Assembly: GCA_937877515.1 (NCBI GenBank)
Contig: CALFIX010000071.1
Coordinates: 1-49,908, forward strand
Length of the DNA stretch: 49,908 nt
Source: an uncultured Treponema sp.
GTDB taxonomy: Bacteria > Spirochaetota > Spirochaetia > Treponematales > Treponemataceae
Reading direction: 5' to 3'
A model generated the notes under the pieces. That model searched no databases. It was not told where the DNA came from and saw only the letters and a list, made by a program, of their open reading frames with translations. A program made the position numbers and the translations under genes. Of this stretch, positions 33,628-40,592 are shown one piece after another; the stretch's first letter is position 1, and each line of letters opens with the position of its first letter.

Positions 33628-33701
33628 TCGGGCAACCGGAATTCGAATCCGGGACCTCATGCCCCCCAGACATGCACGCTAACCAACTGCGCTATTGCCC
33701 G
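33628..33701 (-). tRNA. tRNA-Pro (anticodon GGG)
   Basis: Full cloverleaf on the minus strand: acceptor CGGGCAA/TTGCCCG with the C1-G72 pair usual for bacterial tRNA-Pro, D arm GCGC...GCGT, anticodon arm CATGT-CTGGGGG-GCATG, T arm CCGGA-TTCGAAT-TCCGG, discriminator A. The 3' CCA is not encoded. It has a good promoter upstream and a terminator downstream. Confidence 0.96.
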
Positions 33702-33711
33702 TAGCGAAGCT

Positions 33712-33740
33712 ACAATATAAAAAACAATTAAATTCGTCAA
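33712..33740 (-). promoter_or_regulatory. Promoter of tRNA-Pro
   Basis: Minus strand: TTGACG (33735-33740), 17 bp, TATTGT (33712-33717), ending 10 bp before the tRNA. Confidence 0.7.
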
Positions 33741-33786
33741 GTAGGATTTCTTATAAGAAGTCAGTTTCTAAAATTTGACATTTGAT

Positions 33787-33810
33787 ATCTCATTTTAGCC
33801 GTGTTATAAT
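33787..33810 (+). promoter_or_regulatory. Promoter of the FliN-like gene
   Basis: TTGATA about 17 bp before TATAAT (33805-33810), with TG upstream as an extended -10. The ATG at 33818 is 7 nt after the -10, so transcription should start at about the ATG. Confidence 0.65.
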
Positions 33811-33817
33811 TTGAGGT

Positions 33818-34333
33818 ATGGATGACGAAGTAGCTTCTATTGCACTTTCTCAGGCAGAAATAGACAAAGTTTTAAATGCTGTAAGAAGTGACAACGAAGA
33901 AAATGCAGCTCAAGAAGACGAAGGCGTAGCAATTACTCAAGAAGAACTAGAACGCCTTTTTGCAGGTCCAAGTATTCCTTTTAAATTTCCTGGTGCAAAA
34001 AAAGAAGAAGACACTCCTGGTAAAACTCCTTCTACTCCACCAAAAGAACAAAATGACGACAGAGAAGCAAAAATTGCAGAACGCAAAGCCCGCATGCAGG
34101 AAATGCTGGACAAAGCAAATGCTTCTGCCCCCAAACGCATTTCTGTAACTTATGGCACAGTACTAAAAACAGGTGCAGACATAGAAAACGCAAAAGAAGG
34201 CACAGTAGTAGAATTAGACAGACTTTCGTCCGAACTAGCAGAAATCTACGTGGACGGAAATCTTTGGGCACGCGGAAAGCTTGGAAACAGTAAAAACGGC
34301 CACGCTGCCATAAAAATTACACAAATCTTATAA
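33818..34333 (+). CDS. FliN-like C-ring domain protein with two FliM-like N-terminal motifs
   Basis: 171-aa cytoplasmic protein. The C-terminal 65 residues (about 107-171) match the FliN/FliM SpoA fold: GTVVELDRLSSELAEIYVDG, NLWARGKLG, then AAIKITQIL. The N-terminus carries LSQAEIDKVL (10-19) and a second similar ITQEELERLF (39-48); both resemble the LSQxEIDxLL segment with which FliM binds phospho-CheY. A Pro-rich linker and a charged helix (80-100) join the parts. The CheC-like middle domain of FliM/FliY is missing, so it is neither ordinary FliN nor FliY. It lies alone, away from flagellar genes. A role in motor switching or as a CheY sink is inferred. The -10 box 7 nt upstream suggests a near-leaderless mRNA. 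Confidence 0.65.
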   Translation: MDDEVASIALSQAEIDKVLNAVRSDNEENAAQEDEGVAITQEELERLFAGPSIPFKFPGAKKEEDTPGKTPSTPPKEQNDDREAKIAERKARMQEMLDKANASAPKRISVTYGTVLKTGADIENAKEGTVVELDRLSSELAEIYVDGNLWARGKLGNSKNGHAAIKITQIL

Positions 34334-34355
34334 AAAAAACACTTAAAAATATCTC

Positions 34356-34383
34356 TTTACATTTGCGATATAAGTGCTATAAT
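34356..34383 (+). promoter_or_regulatory. Promoter of the outer-membrane barrel gene at 34427
   Basis: TTTACA (34356-34361), 16 bp, TATAAT (34378-34383) with an upstream TG. The leader holds a small hairpin GATAGT-AAC-ACTATC (34387-34401) and an AAGGAG ribosome site. Confidence 0.7.
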
Positions 34384-34426
34384 AACGATAGTAACACTAT
34401 CAGCTTAAAAGTATAAGGAGTATTTT

Positions 34427-35479
34427 ATGAAGTTGAACAAAATTCTTGCTGTTTTAGGAACTTTTGCTCTTTGTGTAAGCCCAATGATTGCACAGGAAGC
34501 AGATTTACCAGAAGATGCACAAGTAGAAGTTGTAGAAAATAACGCAGAAGAAGTATCAGTGGAAACAAAAAGCCCTCTTACATTCTCTGTAAACGTACAG
34601 ACAGCTTACTACCCGAAAAGTGATTATGTAGCAGCCGCAGAAAAAGAAACTCACTACGCACCATTTACAGGCGCGTACTCAGGACTCGAGGGTGCAATTA
34701 CACCGCAGATGGACTATGTAATTCCAACCCCTCTTGGAGATAACTGGCTTTTAAACAGCGCAAACTTAAAATTAAGCACATATTTACAGATAACACCTGT
34801 AACCGTAAAACCTGGCGTCAGTGCAACATGGACACCTCTTCCTTTCTTAGTATTCAGCACAGGCGGAGAAGCCGGTACAGGCTGGAACGTTGGAAACATC
34901 TTTACCGGCGGTATGGGTGCTTATGATGCAAGCTCAAACACATACAATGCAGACACACCATTTGCTAACTGGTTCTTAAAGACATGGTTCCAGGGAACAT
35001 TCCAGTTTGACACAGGTGCCCTTATTCCTGGCGACTGGACACACATTCTTATGCAGTACTCATATCAGGCATACTACCAAAACTATACTGGTGCAGAAGC
35101 ACAGCAGCTTTGGACATGGCAATGCTCAGGAAACCGCGTAGACGGCTGGTTCCAGTACATGAACGCAATCTTGGCTTATCAGTTACCAATTCCTGTACTT
35201 AAGCTTGTTGGTGTAATGTTTGAAAGCGACGGAGCTTACTCTGACGACGTATACTCAAATGAAAGCTACAAAGGAAGCTTTAAAGAACTTAGCCTTAGCC
35301 CGCTTATGCAGTTTAGCTTTGGAAAACACAGCTCCCTTACAGCACTCTTCCACTTTAAAAGTCGCCGTGCATACTCTTCAGACACATACAATAGCGACCT
35401 TCCAGACAGCTACAAAACAACAAATGGCCGAGAATGGTTCTTTAACCGCGTTGCTATAAGTTACACATACACATTCTAA
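34427..35479 (+). CDS. Outer-membrane beta-barrel protein
   Basis: 350-aa exported protein. The signal peptide ends CVSPMIAQ (about residue 22), followed by an acidic stretch of about 25 aa (EADLPEDAQVEVVENNAEEV), then alternating beta-strands rich in Tyr, Trp and Phe to a terminal FFNRVAISYTYTF. The final Phe and alternating pattern form a BAM recognition strand. Function unknown; it could be a porin or an abundant surface protein, since codon use, promoter, ribosome site and terminator all look strong. It is a single-gene unit. Confidence 0.78.
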   Translation: MKLNKILAVLGTFALCVSPMIAQEADLPEDAQVEVVENNAEEVSVETKSPLTFSVNVQTAYYPKSDYVAAAEKETHYAPFTGAYSGLEGAITPQMDYVIPTPLGDNWLLNSANLKLSTYLQITPVTVKPGVSATWTPLPFLVFSTGGEAGTGWNVGNIFTGGMGAYDASSNTYNADTPFANWFLKTWFQGTFQFDTGALIPGDWTHILMQYSYQAYYQNYTGAEAQQLWTWQCSGNRVDGWFQYMNAILAYQLPIPVLKLVGVMFESDGAYSDDVYSNESYKGSFKELSLSPLMQFSFGKHSSLTALFHFKSRRAYSSDTYNSDLPDSYKTTNGREWFFNRVAISYTYTF

Positions 35480-35496
35480 GTCTACACTTAGAAAAC

Positions 35497-35548
35497 AAAA
35501 ATCCCCGACAAGCTATAAGATATTTAAGCTTTGCCGGGGATTTTTTTT
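35497..35548 (+). terminator. Rho-independent terminator of the barrel gene
   Basis: AATCCCCG (from 35500) pairs with CGGGGATT, with an inner AGCT/AGCTT stem, then eight T to 35548. Confidence 0.9.
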
Positions 35549-35585
35549 GTTCGAAAGTTAAAAAGTTCTACCATAAAAATTAGGT

Positions 35586-35610
35586 AAAAAGACAAAAGTG
35601 CCTGTCTTTT
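35586..35610 (-). terminator. Terminator of the SDR gene, beyond the family A repeat
   Basis: Minus strand: AAAAGACA (35603-35610) pairs with TGTCTTTT (35587-35594), followed by T. The repeat lies between the SDR stop codon and this hairpin, so it is transcribed as 3' UTR. Confidence 0.6.
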
Positions 35611-35687
35611 ACGGCGTTTCGAGGCTCCCTTACGGTCGTTGCCTTTGGCAATGGGCTAAAGCCCACCTCTCCATGCCGCTCTCATGC
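35609..35687 (-). repeat. Intergenic repeat family A, copy 3
   Basis: Begins one base past the SDR stop on the minus strand. Same order of conserved blocks as copies 1 and 2, with about 10 extra bases in the centre that extend a hairpin (GCCTTTGGCA, then GGGCTAAAGCCC). Confidence 0.7.
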
Positions 35688-35688
35688 T

Positions 35689-36462
35689 TTACATTGCTGT
35701 ATAACCACCATCTACAGGTAAATTAACACCTGTAACGTAGCTAGAAGCAGGACTTGCAAGGAATACAGCAGCACTATCTAATTCGCCTTCGTTTCCGTAG
35801 CGTTCCATAGGAATCATAGTCTTTGCATTCTGCTGGAAAAAGTCAGAGTCTAAAGTTTCTTTTGTAAGCGGAGTGTAGAAGTAACCTGGACAGATAGAGT
35901 TTACTGTAATGTTATACTTACCCCATTCGCTGGCTAAAGCACGGGTAAGGTTTACAACACCACCCTTTGCTGCATGGTAAGGAGAACTACCTGCAATTTT
36001 GTTTCCTACTAAACCATACATGGAAGCAATATTAATAATGCGACCATACTTTGCAGGGATCATAGCCTTTTTGGCTACGGCACGAGCTACACGGAATGTA
36101 CCAAAAAGGTCTACATTCATTTCGCCGGCAAACTGATCATCTGTAATATCTTCTGCAGGAGCAACTGCACCAGTACCAGCATTGTTTATTACAATGTCAA
36201 TGCGCTTAAACTTTGCCAATACTTCATCAATAGCTGCATCTACCTTTGCAGTATCAGTAATATCGCACTGAACAGCAAGAGTTTCTACACCATAAGTGTC
36301 TTTGATTTCTTTTGCAACTGAATCTATTAATTCTTTACGACGAGCCAGGGCAACTATGTTTGCACCTTGATTTGCAAGAGCTTTTGCCATCTGAACTCCA
36401 AGACCCGTTGAACAACCGGTTACCACTGCAACCTGACCTTTTAAATCGAAATATGATTTCAT
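35689..36462 (-). CDS. Short-chain dehydrogenase, gluconate 5-dehydrogenase-like
   Basis: 257-aa NAD(P)-dependent SDR oxidoreductase. Cofactor motif VVTGCSTGLGVQMAK (13-27), NNAG at about 92, catalytic Ser in INIASMYGLVG, catalytic Tyr/Lys in SPYHAAKGG, and C-terminal YVTGVNLPVDGGYTAM. The overall pattern, including PGYFYTPLT, resembles gluconate 5-dehydrogenase or 3-oxoacyl-type sugar-acid dehydrogenases; the exact substrate is uncertain. It is a single gene with its own promoter, a 16-bp palindrome upstream, and a family A repeat after the stop. Confidence 0.85.
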   Translation of the reverse strand: MKSYFDLKGQVAVVTGCSTGLGVQMAKALANQGANIVALARRKELIDSVAKEIKDTYGVETLAVQCDITDTAKVDAAIDEVLAKFKRIDIVINNAGTGAVAPAEDITDDQFAGEMNVDLFGTFRVARAVAKKAMIPAKYGRIINIASMYGLVGNKIAGSSPYHAAKGGVVNLTRALASEWGKYNITVNSICPGYFYTPLTKETLDSDFFQQNAKTMIPMERYGNEGELDSAAVFLASPASSYVTGVNLPVDGGYTAM

Positions 36463-36494
36463 AAATACCCCTTTGTATTTGTATGATACTGACG

Positions 36495-36523
36495 AGTATA
36501 CAACAAAAAAAGAATTTAAGCAA
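36495..36523 (-). promoter_or_regulatory. Promoter of the SDR gene
   Basis: Minus strand: TTGCTT (36518-36523), 17 bp, TATACT (36495-36500). Confidence 0.65.
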
Positions 36524-36527
36524 ATGG

Positions 36528-36543
36528 GTTAGCTTAAGCTAAC
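36528..36543. promoter_or_regulatory. Perfect 16-bp palindrome upstream of the SDR promoter
   Basis: GTTAGCTTAAGCTAAC, fully symmetric, 4 bp upstream of the -35 box. The position suits an activator or repressor dimer site; no candidate regulator gene is adjacent. Confidence 0.55.
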
Positions 36544-36552
36544 TGTAAAATT

Positions 36553-36601
36553 AAAAATTAAACCATAAATGAATTATTACAAAAATCCTTCATTTATGGT
36601 T
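36553..36601 (-). terminator. Terminator of tRNA-Arg
   Basis: AACCATAAATGAA (36561-36573) pairs perfectly with TTCATTTATGGTT (36589-36601), followed on the minus strand by TTAATTTTTAATTTT. Confidence 0.75.
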
Positions 36602-36608
36602 TTTATAG

Positions 36609-36682
36609 TGACCCACGCGGGAATCGAACTCGCAACCTACAGCTTAGGAGGCTGTCACTCTATCCAATTGAGCTAGTGGATC
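36609..36682 (-). tRNA. tRNA-Arg (anticodon CCT)
   Basis: Minus-strand cloverleaf: acceptor GATCCAC/GTGGGTC, D arm GCTC...GAGT, anticodon arm ACAGC-CTCCTAA-GCTGT, T arm GCGAG-TTCGATT-CCCGC (one A-C mismatch), discriminator A. CCA is not encoded. Reads AGG codons. Confidence 0.95.
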
Positions 36683-36691
36683 GAATAAACT

Positions 36692-36762
36692 TACGCCCGG
36701 GCGGAAAGGCGCGAAGCGGTGCTTCGTTTAGAAGCACTAAAACCTTGCAGCACGGGGTGCGT
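36692..36762 (+). repeat. Intergenic repeat family B, copy 2
   Basis: TACGCCCG...GGGGTGCGT with GGCGCGAAGCG inside, matching the reverse complement of the element at 10969-11058 at both ends. Contains a hairpin GTGCTTC-GTTTA-GAAGCAC. Sits between efp and tRNA-Arg. Confidence 0.6.
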
Positions 36763-36831
36763 GCAAACACATTCTGTTTAATGCAAAACATATTTACACG
36801 CTCATAAAAAAATACCGTCCAAAAGAAAAAA

Positions 36832-37404
36832 CTATTTATCTTTTGCCCTTTCTACAAAGCTTCCGTCACGTGTGTCAATTACAATGCGGTCGTCTGTGTT
36901 ACAGAACAACGGAACTTTTACTTCAAAACCTGTATCGAGAGTAGCAGGCTTTAAGCTCTTTCCAGAAGTATCACCCTTAACACCAGGCTCGCAATATGTA
37001 ATTGTGCGTGTTACCTTAATTGGTGGCTTTACACCAACAGCTTTTCCTTCATAGAAAGTAATTGCTACGTCAAAGTCGTCATCTGGAGAAATATAACCTG
37101 CGTTGTCGCCGAGGTCTTCCTTCTCTAAAGCAACGTCATCATAAGTTTCCTGATCCATAAAGTGATAGGTGTCGCCGTCAATGTAAGAAAGCTTTACAAC
37201 TTTTTCTACAAGGTCAACTTCGTCAAATTTTTCACCGGCATCAAGACCTAAATCCTGAGTACCACCTGTTACAATATTCTTTACACGAAGTTTTACAGTA
37301 ATACCTGCACGACCAGACTTTTGTCCAAGCATGCGCTGTACGATAAAAGGTGCTCCTTCGTACATAAATGCGCTTCCAACTCTAATTTCGTTTGTTGATA
37401 TCAT
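36832..37404 (-). CDS. efp: Elongation factor P (arginine-rhamnosylation type)
   Basis: Translation factor that relieves ribosome stalling at polyproline. 190 aa from the ATG at 37404, which follows AGGAAG; the longer frame to 37500 would overlap earP. Three beta-barrel domains. At the tip loop, LGQKSGRAGITVKLR, an Arg sits at residue 32 where other EF-Ps have the Lys modified by EpmA. Arg32 is the residue that EarP rhamnosylates, and earP is the gene directly upstream on the same strand, with a 49-bp gap. The C-terminal IVIDTRDGSFVERAKDK is typical. Confidence 0.95.
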   Translation of the reverse strand: MISTNEIRVGSAFMYEGAPFIVQRMLGQKSGRAGITVKLRVKNIVTGGTQDLGLDAGEKFDEVDLVEKVVKLSYIDGDTYHFMDQETYDDVALEKEDLGDNAGYISPDDDFDVAITFYEGKAVGVKPPIKVTRTITYCEPGVKGDTSGKSLKPATLDTGFEVKVPLFCNTDDRIVIDTRDGSFVERAKDK

Positions 37405-37453
37405 AGTTTTCTTCCTATAACTAAAAAAGTTTGCGTACAGTATACATACATTT

Positions 37454-38749
37454 TTATGAATATTCAAGGGTGTTAACATACTGCCACAGGTGTTGTGCAA
37501 AGTCGCCGTTAAAAAATAAGAACTCAGAAAATTTTTTAAAGCCTTCTCTTAAAACTTCATTTTTATTTAGAAAAAGTAAAAATTCTTCCTTTACGTTACA
37601 CGGCTCGTCCGTAGCACATTTTACATCTAAAACATCTCCACAAACTCCTAAGGCTTCCTCTCCAAGAGTTTTTTCTTTTGTGCGGTTGTATTTTAAGTAA
37701 AGCTTTCTTAAAAGCAAAAAATCTTCTTTTGAAAAAAACGGCTCCAGGCGTTTTAAAAATGCATCTATTTTTACAAGCTGAAACTCTTCGTCTTGAACAT
37801 ACGCATGCCATAAAAATGGAGTTCCAGAGAGGCACGCTCTGGAAAAAGAATCTTCGCCTCGAATGCAGTTTGCATCTGTAAGTGTTAAAAGAGAATCCCA
37901 CTTTTCCTGGCTCAGGTAAGGTAATTCATATACGCTAAAAGGAAAGTCTTGTTTTTTACATTCTTCAATAAAGCTTTTCTTTCCTACTCCACCGGCAACA
38001 AATACTCTTACGCTAAAATTTTTATTTTCCTTTTTCTTTTTTGCTTCAAATTCTTTTATAGCTTCTACCACATCTGTAAAATTTCGTGGGTAAGAAAAAA
38101 GCAAAATGCAAAAGTCATCATTATTTTTAAGATAGCTAAAAAATTCTTTTGAAAGCTTACTCTCTTTTTGTAAAAGACTTAGTGAAACCTCTTTATCTTT
38201 TATACACTCAACAAAGGGACTGTCTAATAAAAGGCCTGCGGTTTTATTTGTAAAGCCCGGGAAAAAGTTTATTTTTTTTACATTTTTATCTCTTGTTCCG
38301 CTTTTTAAAAGATGAAAGTCGTCTGCCCACTCTTCTGCGGTAAGATATTCTACATTTATAATCTGTACTGTGTTTAAGTTTAATTGAGTGTAATTTTGTG
38401 GAAATAAAATTTCTTCTAACCAGACGGGGCGGCCACACTGAAAGCATTCTAAAATTATTGGCACATTCTGTTTACCGTGAGCTTCCTGTCTAAGAAAGGC
38501 AAAACGCTCCCTGCATAATTCGTTATTATTCCAGTCAATAATCTTTAGGCCTCTGACAGTCTGTTCACTTAGGGCAGGGTCTACAAGAGGTTCTATAAAG
38601 TTAAAGGAATGTAAATTACTTACAACTAAAAAAAGATTTACGCTTTTGTTTTCTCTAAAGGCAATTTTTTTTAATGACAATGCTAAGCGATAAACAAAAC
38701 CTATGTCGCCAAAGTTATCTACTACCTTGCACAGGAAAACTATATCCAT
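37454..38749 (-). CDS. earP: EF-P arginine rhamnosyltransferase EarP
   Basis: Glycosyltransferase that transfers rhamnose from dTDP-rhamnose to Arg32 of EF-P. 431 aa from the ATG at 38749. Family motifs: FLCKVVDNFGDIGFVYRLA at the N-terminus with Asp11 and Asp15 in the positions of the catalytic Asp pair, LECFQCGRPVW, FFPGFTNKTAGLL, and NCIRGEDSFSRACLSGTPFLWH with the donor-binding Glu. It is somewhat longer than typical EarP (about 380 aa) because of Lys-rich loops. Start uncertain: no ribosome site, and a weak -10-like TTAAAA lies 8 nt before the ATG. Its adjacency to an Arg32 EF-P strongly supports the call. Confidence 0.93.
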   Translation of the reverse strand: MDIVFLCKVVDNFGDIGFVYRLALSLKKIAFRENKSVNLFLVVSNLHSFNFIEPLVDPALSEQTVRGLKIIDWNNNELCRERFAFLRQEAHGKQNVPIILECFQCGRPVWLEEILFPQNYTQLNLNTVQIINVEYLTAEEWADDFHLLKSGTRDKNVKKINFFPGFTNKTAGLLLDSPFVECIKDKEVSLSLLQKESKLSKEFFSYLKNNDDFCILLFSYPRNFTDVVEAIKEFEAKKKKENKNFSVRVFVAGGVGKKSFIEECKKQDFPFSVYELPYLSQEKWDSLLTLTDANCIRGEDSFSRACLSGTPFLWHAYVQDEEFQLVKIDAFLKRLEPFFSKEDFLLLRKLYLKYNRTKEKTLGEEALGVCGDVLDVKCATDEPCNVKEEFLLFLNKNEVLREGFKKFSEFLFFNGDFAQHLWQYVNTLEYS

Positions 38750-38852
38750 AAAGGTGATTTTAACAACACAGAATTTTTTTTTCAATAAAATTTTGTCATT
38801 TTTAAATTTAACAATAAATATTAAAGGGTAACTACAAAAAAATGGAGTGTGT

Positions 38853-40403
38853 ATGAAGATTTTTAGTTTTTCTCCCTTTGGTTATGAAGGTGCCCTAGTC
38901 AGTGTAGAAGTTGACTTACGCCGTGGAATTCCTGCAGTAGACATGGTGGGGCTTGCGGACGGAGCTGTAAAAGAGTCTAGAGAAAGAATGAGGAGTGCAA
39001 TCCGAAACAGCGGTTTTGACTTTCCGCCGGAGAGAGTTCTTATAAGTCTTTCTCCTGCTGACCTGAAAAAAGAAGGTGCGGGGTTTGACCTGGCCATAGC
39101 GCTTGCAGTTCTTTCTGCACAAAATGAAAACTCAGAAGAAAATAAACCTCTTATAGATGAAAAAATTCTTATTATGGGAGAACTTGAGCTTAGCGGAAAA
39201 ATCAGGGCAGTCAGAGGGGTTCACGGAGCTGTAAGCACAGCTTTGGAAGCTGGCATAAGCATGTGCATTGTACCGGAAGACAACAGGGCAGAAGCCATGC
39301 AGGCTGATAGGATAAAAGTTTTTGGAGCCAGAAATCTTAAAGATGCCTACAGTGCACTTTTTAAAAGGGAGCTTTTTTTAGAAAATCAAGATTTTTCTTT
39401 AGAAGGGCTTAACGACAACGACGAATATGAAAACATAGACGGTGTGTTATTCCCCAAGGTGGAGCGCTCCCTTGATTTTATAGACATAGAGGGGCAAGAA
39501 AGGCTTACCAGGGCATTACAGATTGCCGCCGGCGGACATCATAACCTTATTACATACGGTTCTCCTGGCTGCGGAAAAACACTTTCTTTACAGCGCTACA
39601 TTTCGCTTTTACCATGCCTTACGTTAGAAGAAGCTCAAAGCGTAACCCGCATTCATTCAATTGCAGGGCTGTTACCCCAAGGGAAAAGCCTTATAAGAAA
39701 GCCTCAGTTCAGGCAGCCTCATCAAACAGCAAGCATAGAAGGCATGTGCGGAGGAGGAGCCAGATGCATGCCAGGAGAAATTTCTCTTTCGCATAACGGA
39801 GTGCTGTTTTTAGATGAAGCCGCGGAGTTTAAAACCTCTGTTTTACAAATGCTTAGGGTACCTTTAGAAAGTGGAGCAATTACAATAAGCAGAGCTGGAA
39901 GAAGCACCTCATACCCTGCAAGATTCCAGTTGCTACTTGCAACAAACCCGTGTCCTTGTGGGTTTTATGGCTCTAAGGAAAAAATATGCTTATGTTCCGC
40001 GTCTTCTGTTGAGCAGTATTGGAAGAAGTTTTCCGGTCCTCTCTTAGACAGAATAGACATCAGAGTAAAGGCAGAAGAATTTAAAAGCAAAAGCGTAAGC
40101 TCTAGTGAACTAAGAAAAGACATTGCACGTGCCACAAGGGTTCAGAGAGAACGGCAAAATAAATACAATGCCTATTTAACACCAGAAGAAGTAGAAAAAT
40201 ATTGTATTTTAAGTGAAGAGGCAAGAAAACTTTTAAGCACAGAAACAATACGTCACACATTTTCTTCCCGTGCAGAAGCTGCATGTAAAAAACTTTCTCG
40301 CACCATAGCAGACATGAGGGGCTCTTCTGTAATAGAAAAAGAAGACATGCAGGAAGCTATAGAATTAAGAAAGGACGAGGGAGCTTTATATACAGATTTT
40401 TAA
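38853..40403 (+). CDS. comM: ComM/YifB-family Mg-chelatase-like AAA+ ATPase
   Basis: 516-aa AAA+ ATPase of the ComM group, a branch-migration helicase that helps integrate incoming DNA in transformable bacteria. N-terminal Lon-like domain (FSPFGYEGALVSVEVDLRRG, then PAVDMVGLADGAVKESRERM); Walker A YGSPGCGKTLSL at about 230; Walker B GVLFLDEAAEF; NPCPCG zinc-like motif; sensor region SGPLLDRIDIRV; C-terminal domain ending KDEGALYTDF. GGAG lies 5 nt before the ATG at 38853. Whether this organism is naturally competent is not shown. Confidence 0.92.
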   Translation: MKIFSFSPFGYEGALVSVEVDLRRGIPAVDMVGLADGAVKESRERMRSAIRNSGFDFPPERVLISLSPADLKKEGAGFDLAIALAVLSAQNENSEENKPLIDEKILIMGELELSGKIRAVRGVHGAVSTALEAGISMCIVPEDNRAEAMQADRIKVFGARNLKDAYSALFKRELFLENQDFSLEGLNDNDEYENIDGVLFPKVERSLDFIDIEGQERLTRALQIAAGGHHNLITYGSPGCGKTLSLQRYISLLPCLTLEEAQSVTRIHSIAGLLPQGKSLIRKPQFRQPHQTASIEGMCGGGARCMPGEISLSHNGVLFLDEAAEFKTSVLQMLRVPLESGAITISRAGRSTSYPARFQLLLATNPCPCGFYGSKEKICLCSASSVEQYWKKFSGPLLDRIDIRVKAEEFKSKSVSSSELRKDIARATRVQRERQNKYNAYLTPEEVEKYCILSEEARKLLSTETIRHTFSSRAEAACKKLSRTIADMRGSSVIEKEDMQEAIELRKDEGALYTDF

Positions 40404-40407
40404 TCTA

Positions 40408-40443
40408 TAAAAAAAGGGAAACACCTGAACAGACATTTCCCTT
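40408..40443 (-). terminator. Terminator of tRNA-Leu
   Basis: AAGGGAAA (40414-40421) pairs with TTTCCCTT (40436-40443), then T run on the minus strand. Confidence 0.8.
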
Positions 40444-40446
40444 AAT

Positions 40447-40529
40447 TACCGGTTTTGAGACTTGAACTCAAACACGCTCGCGCGCAACAGATTTTGAGTC
40501 TGTCGTGTCTACCATTCCACCAAACCGGC
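40447..40529 (-). tRNA. tRNA-Leu (anticodon CAA)
   Basis: Minus-strand class II tRNA, 83 nt: acceptor GCCGGTT/AACCGGT (G-T first pair), anticodon arm ACAGA-CTCAAAA-TCTGT, long variable arm GCGCGCGAGCGTG, T arm TTGAG-TTCAAGT-CTCAA, discriminator A. CCA not encoded. Reads UUG. Confidence 0.95.
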
Positions 40530-40540
40530 AAACTAGAAGG

Positions 40541-40569
40541 ATTATAATAAAAGATTATAAATCTTTCAA
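40541..40569 (-). promoter_or_regulatory. Promoter of tRNA-Leu
   Basis: Minus strand: TTGAAA (40564-40569), 17 bp, TATAAT (40541-40546). Confidence 0.75.
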
Positions 40570-40592
40570 GAGGGCATAAGGAAGTTCATAAA

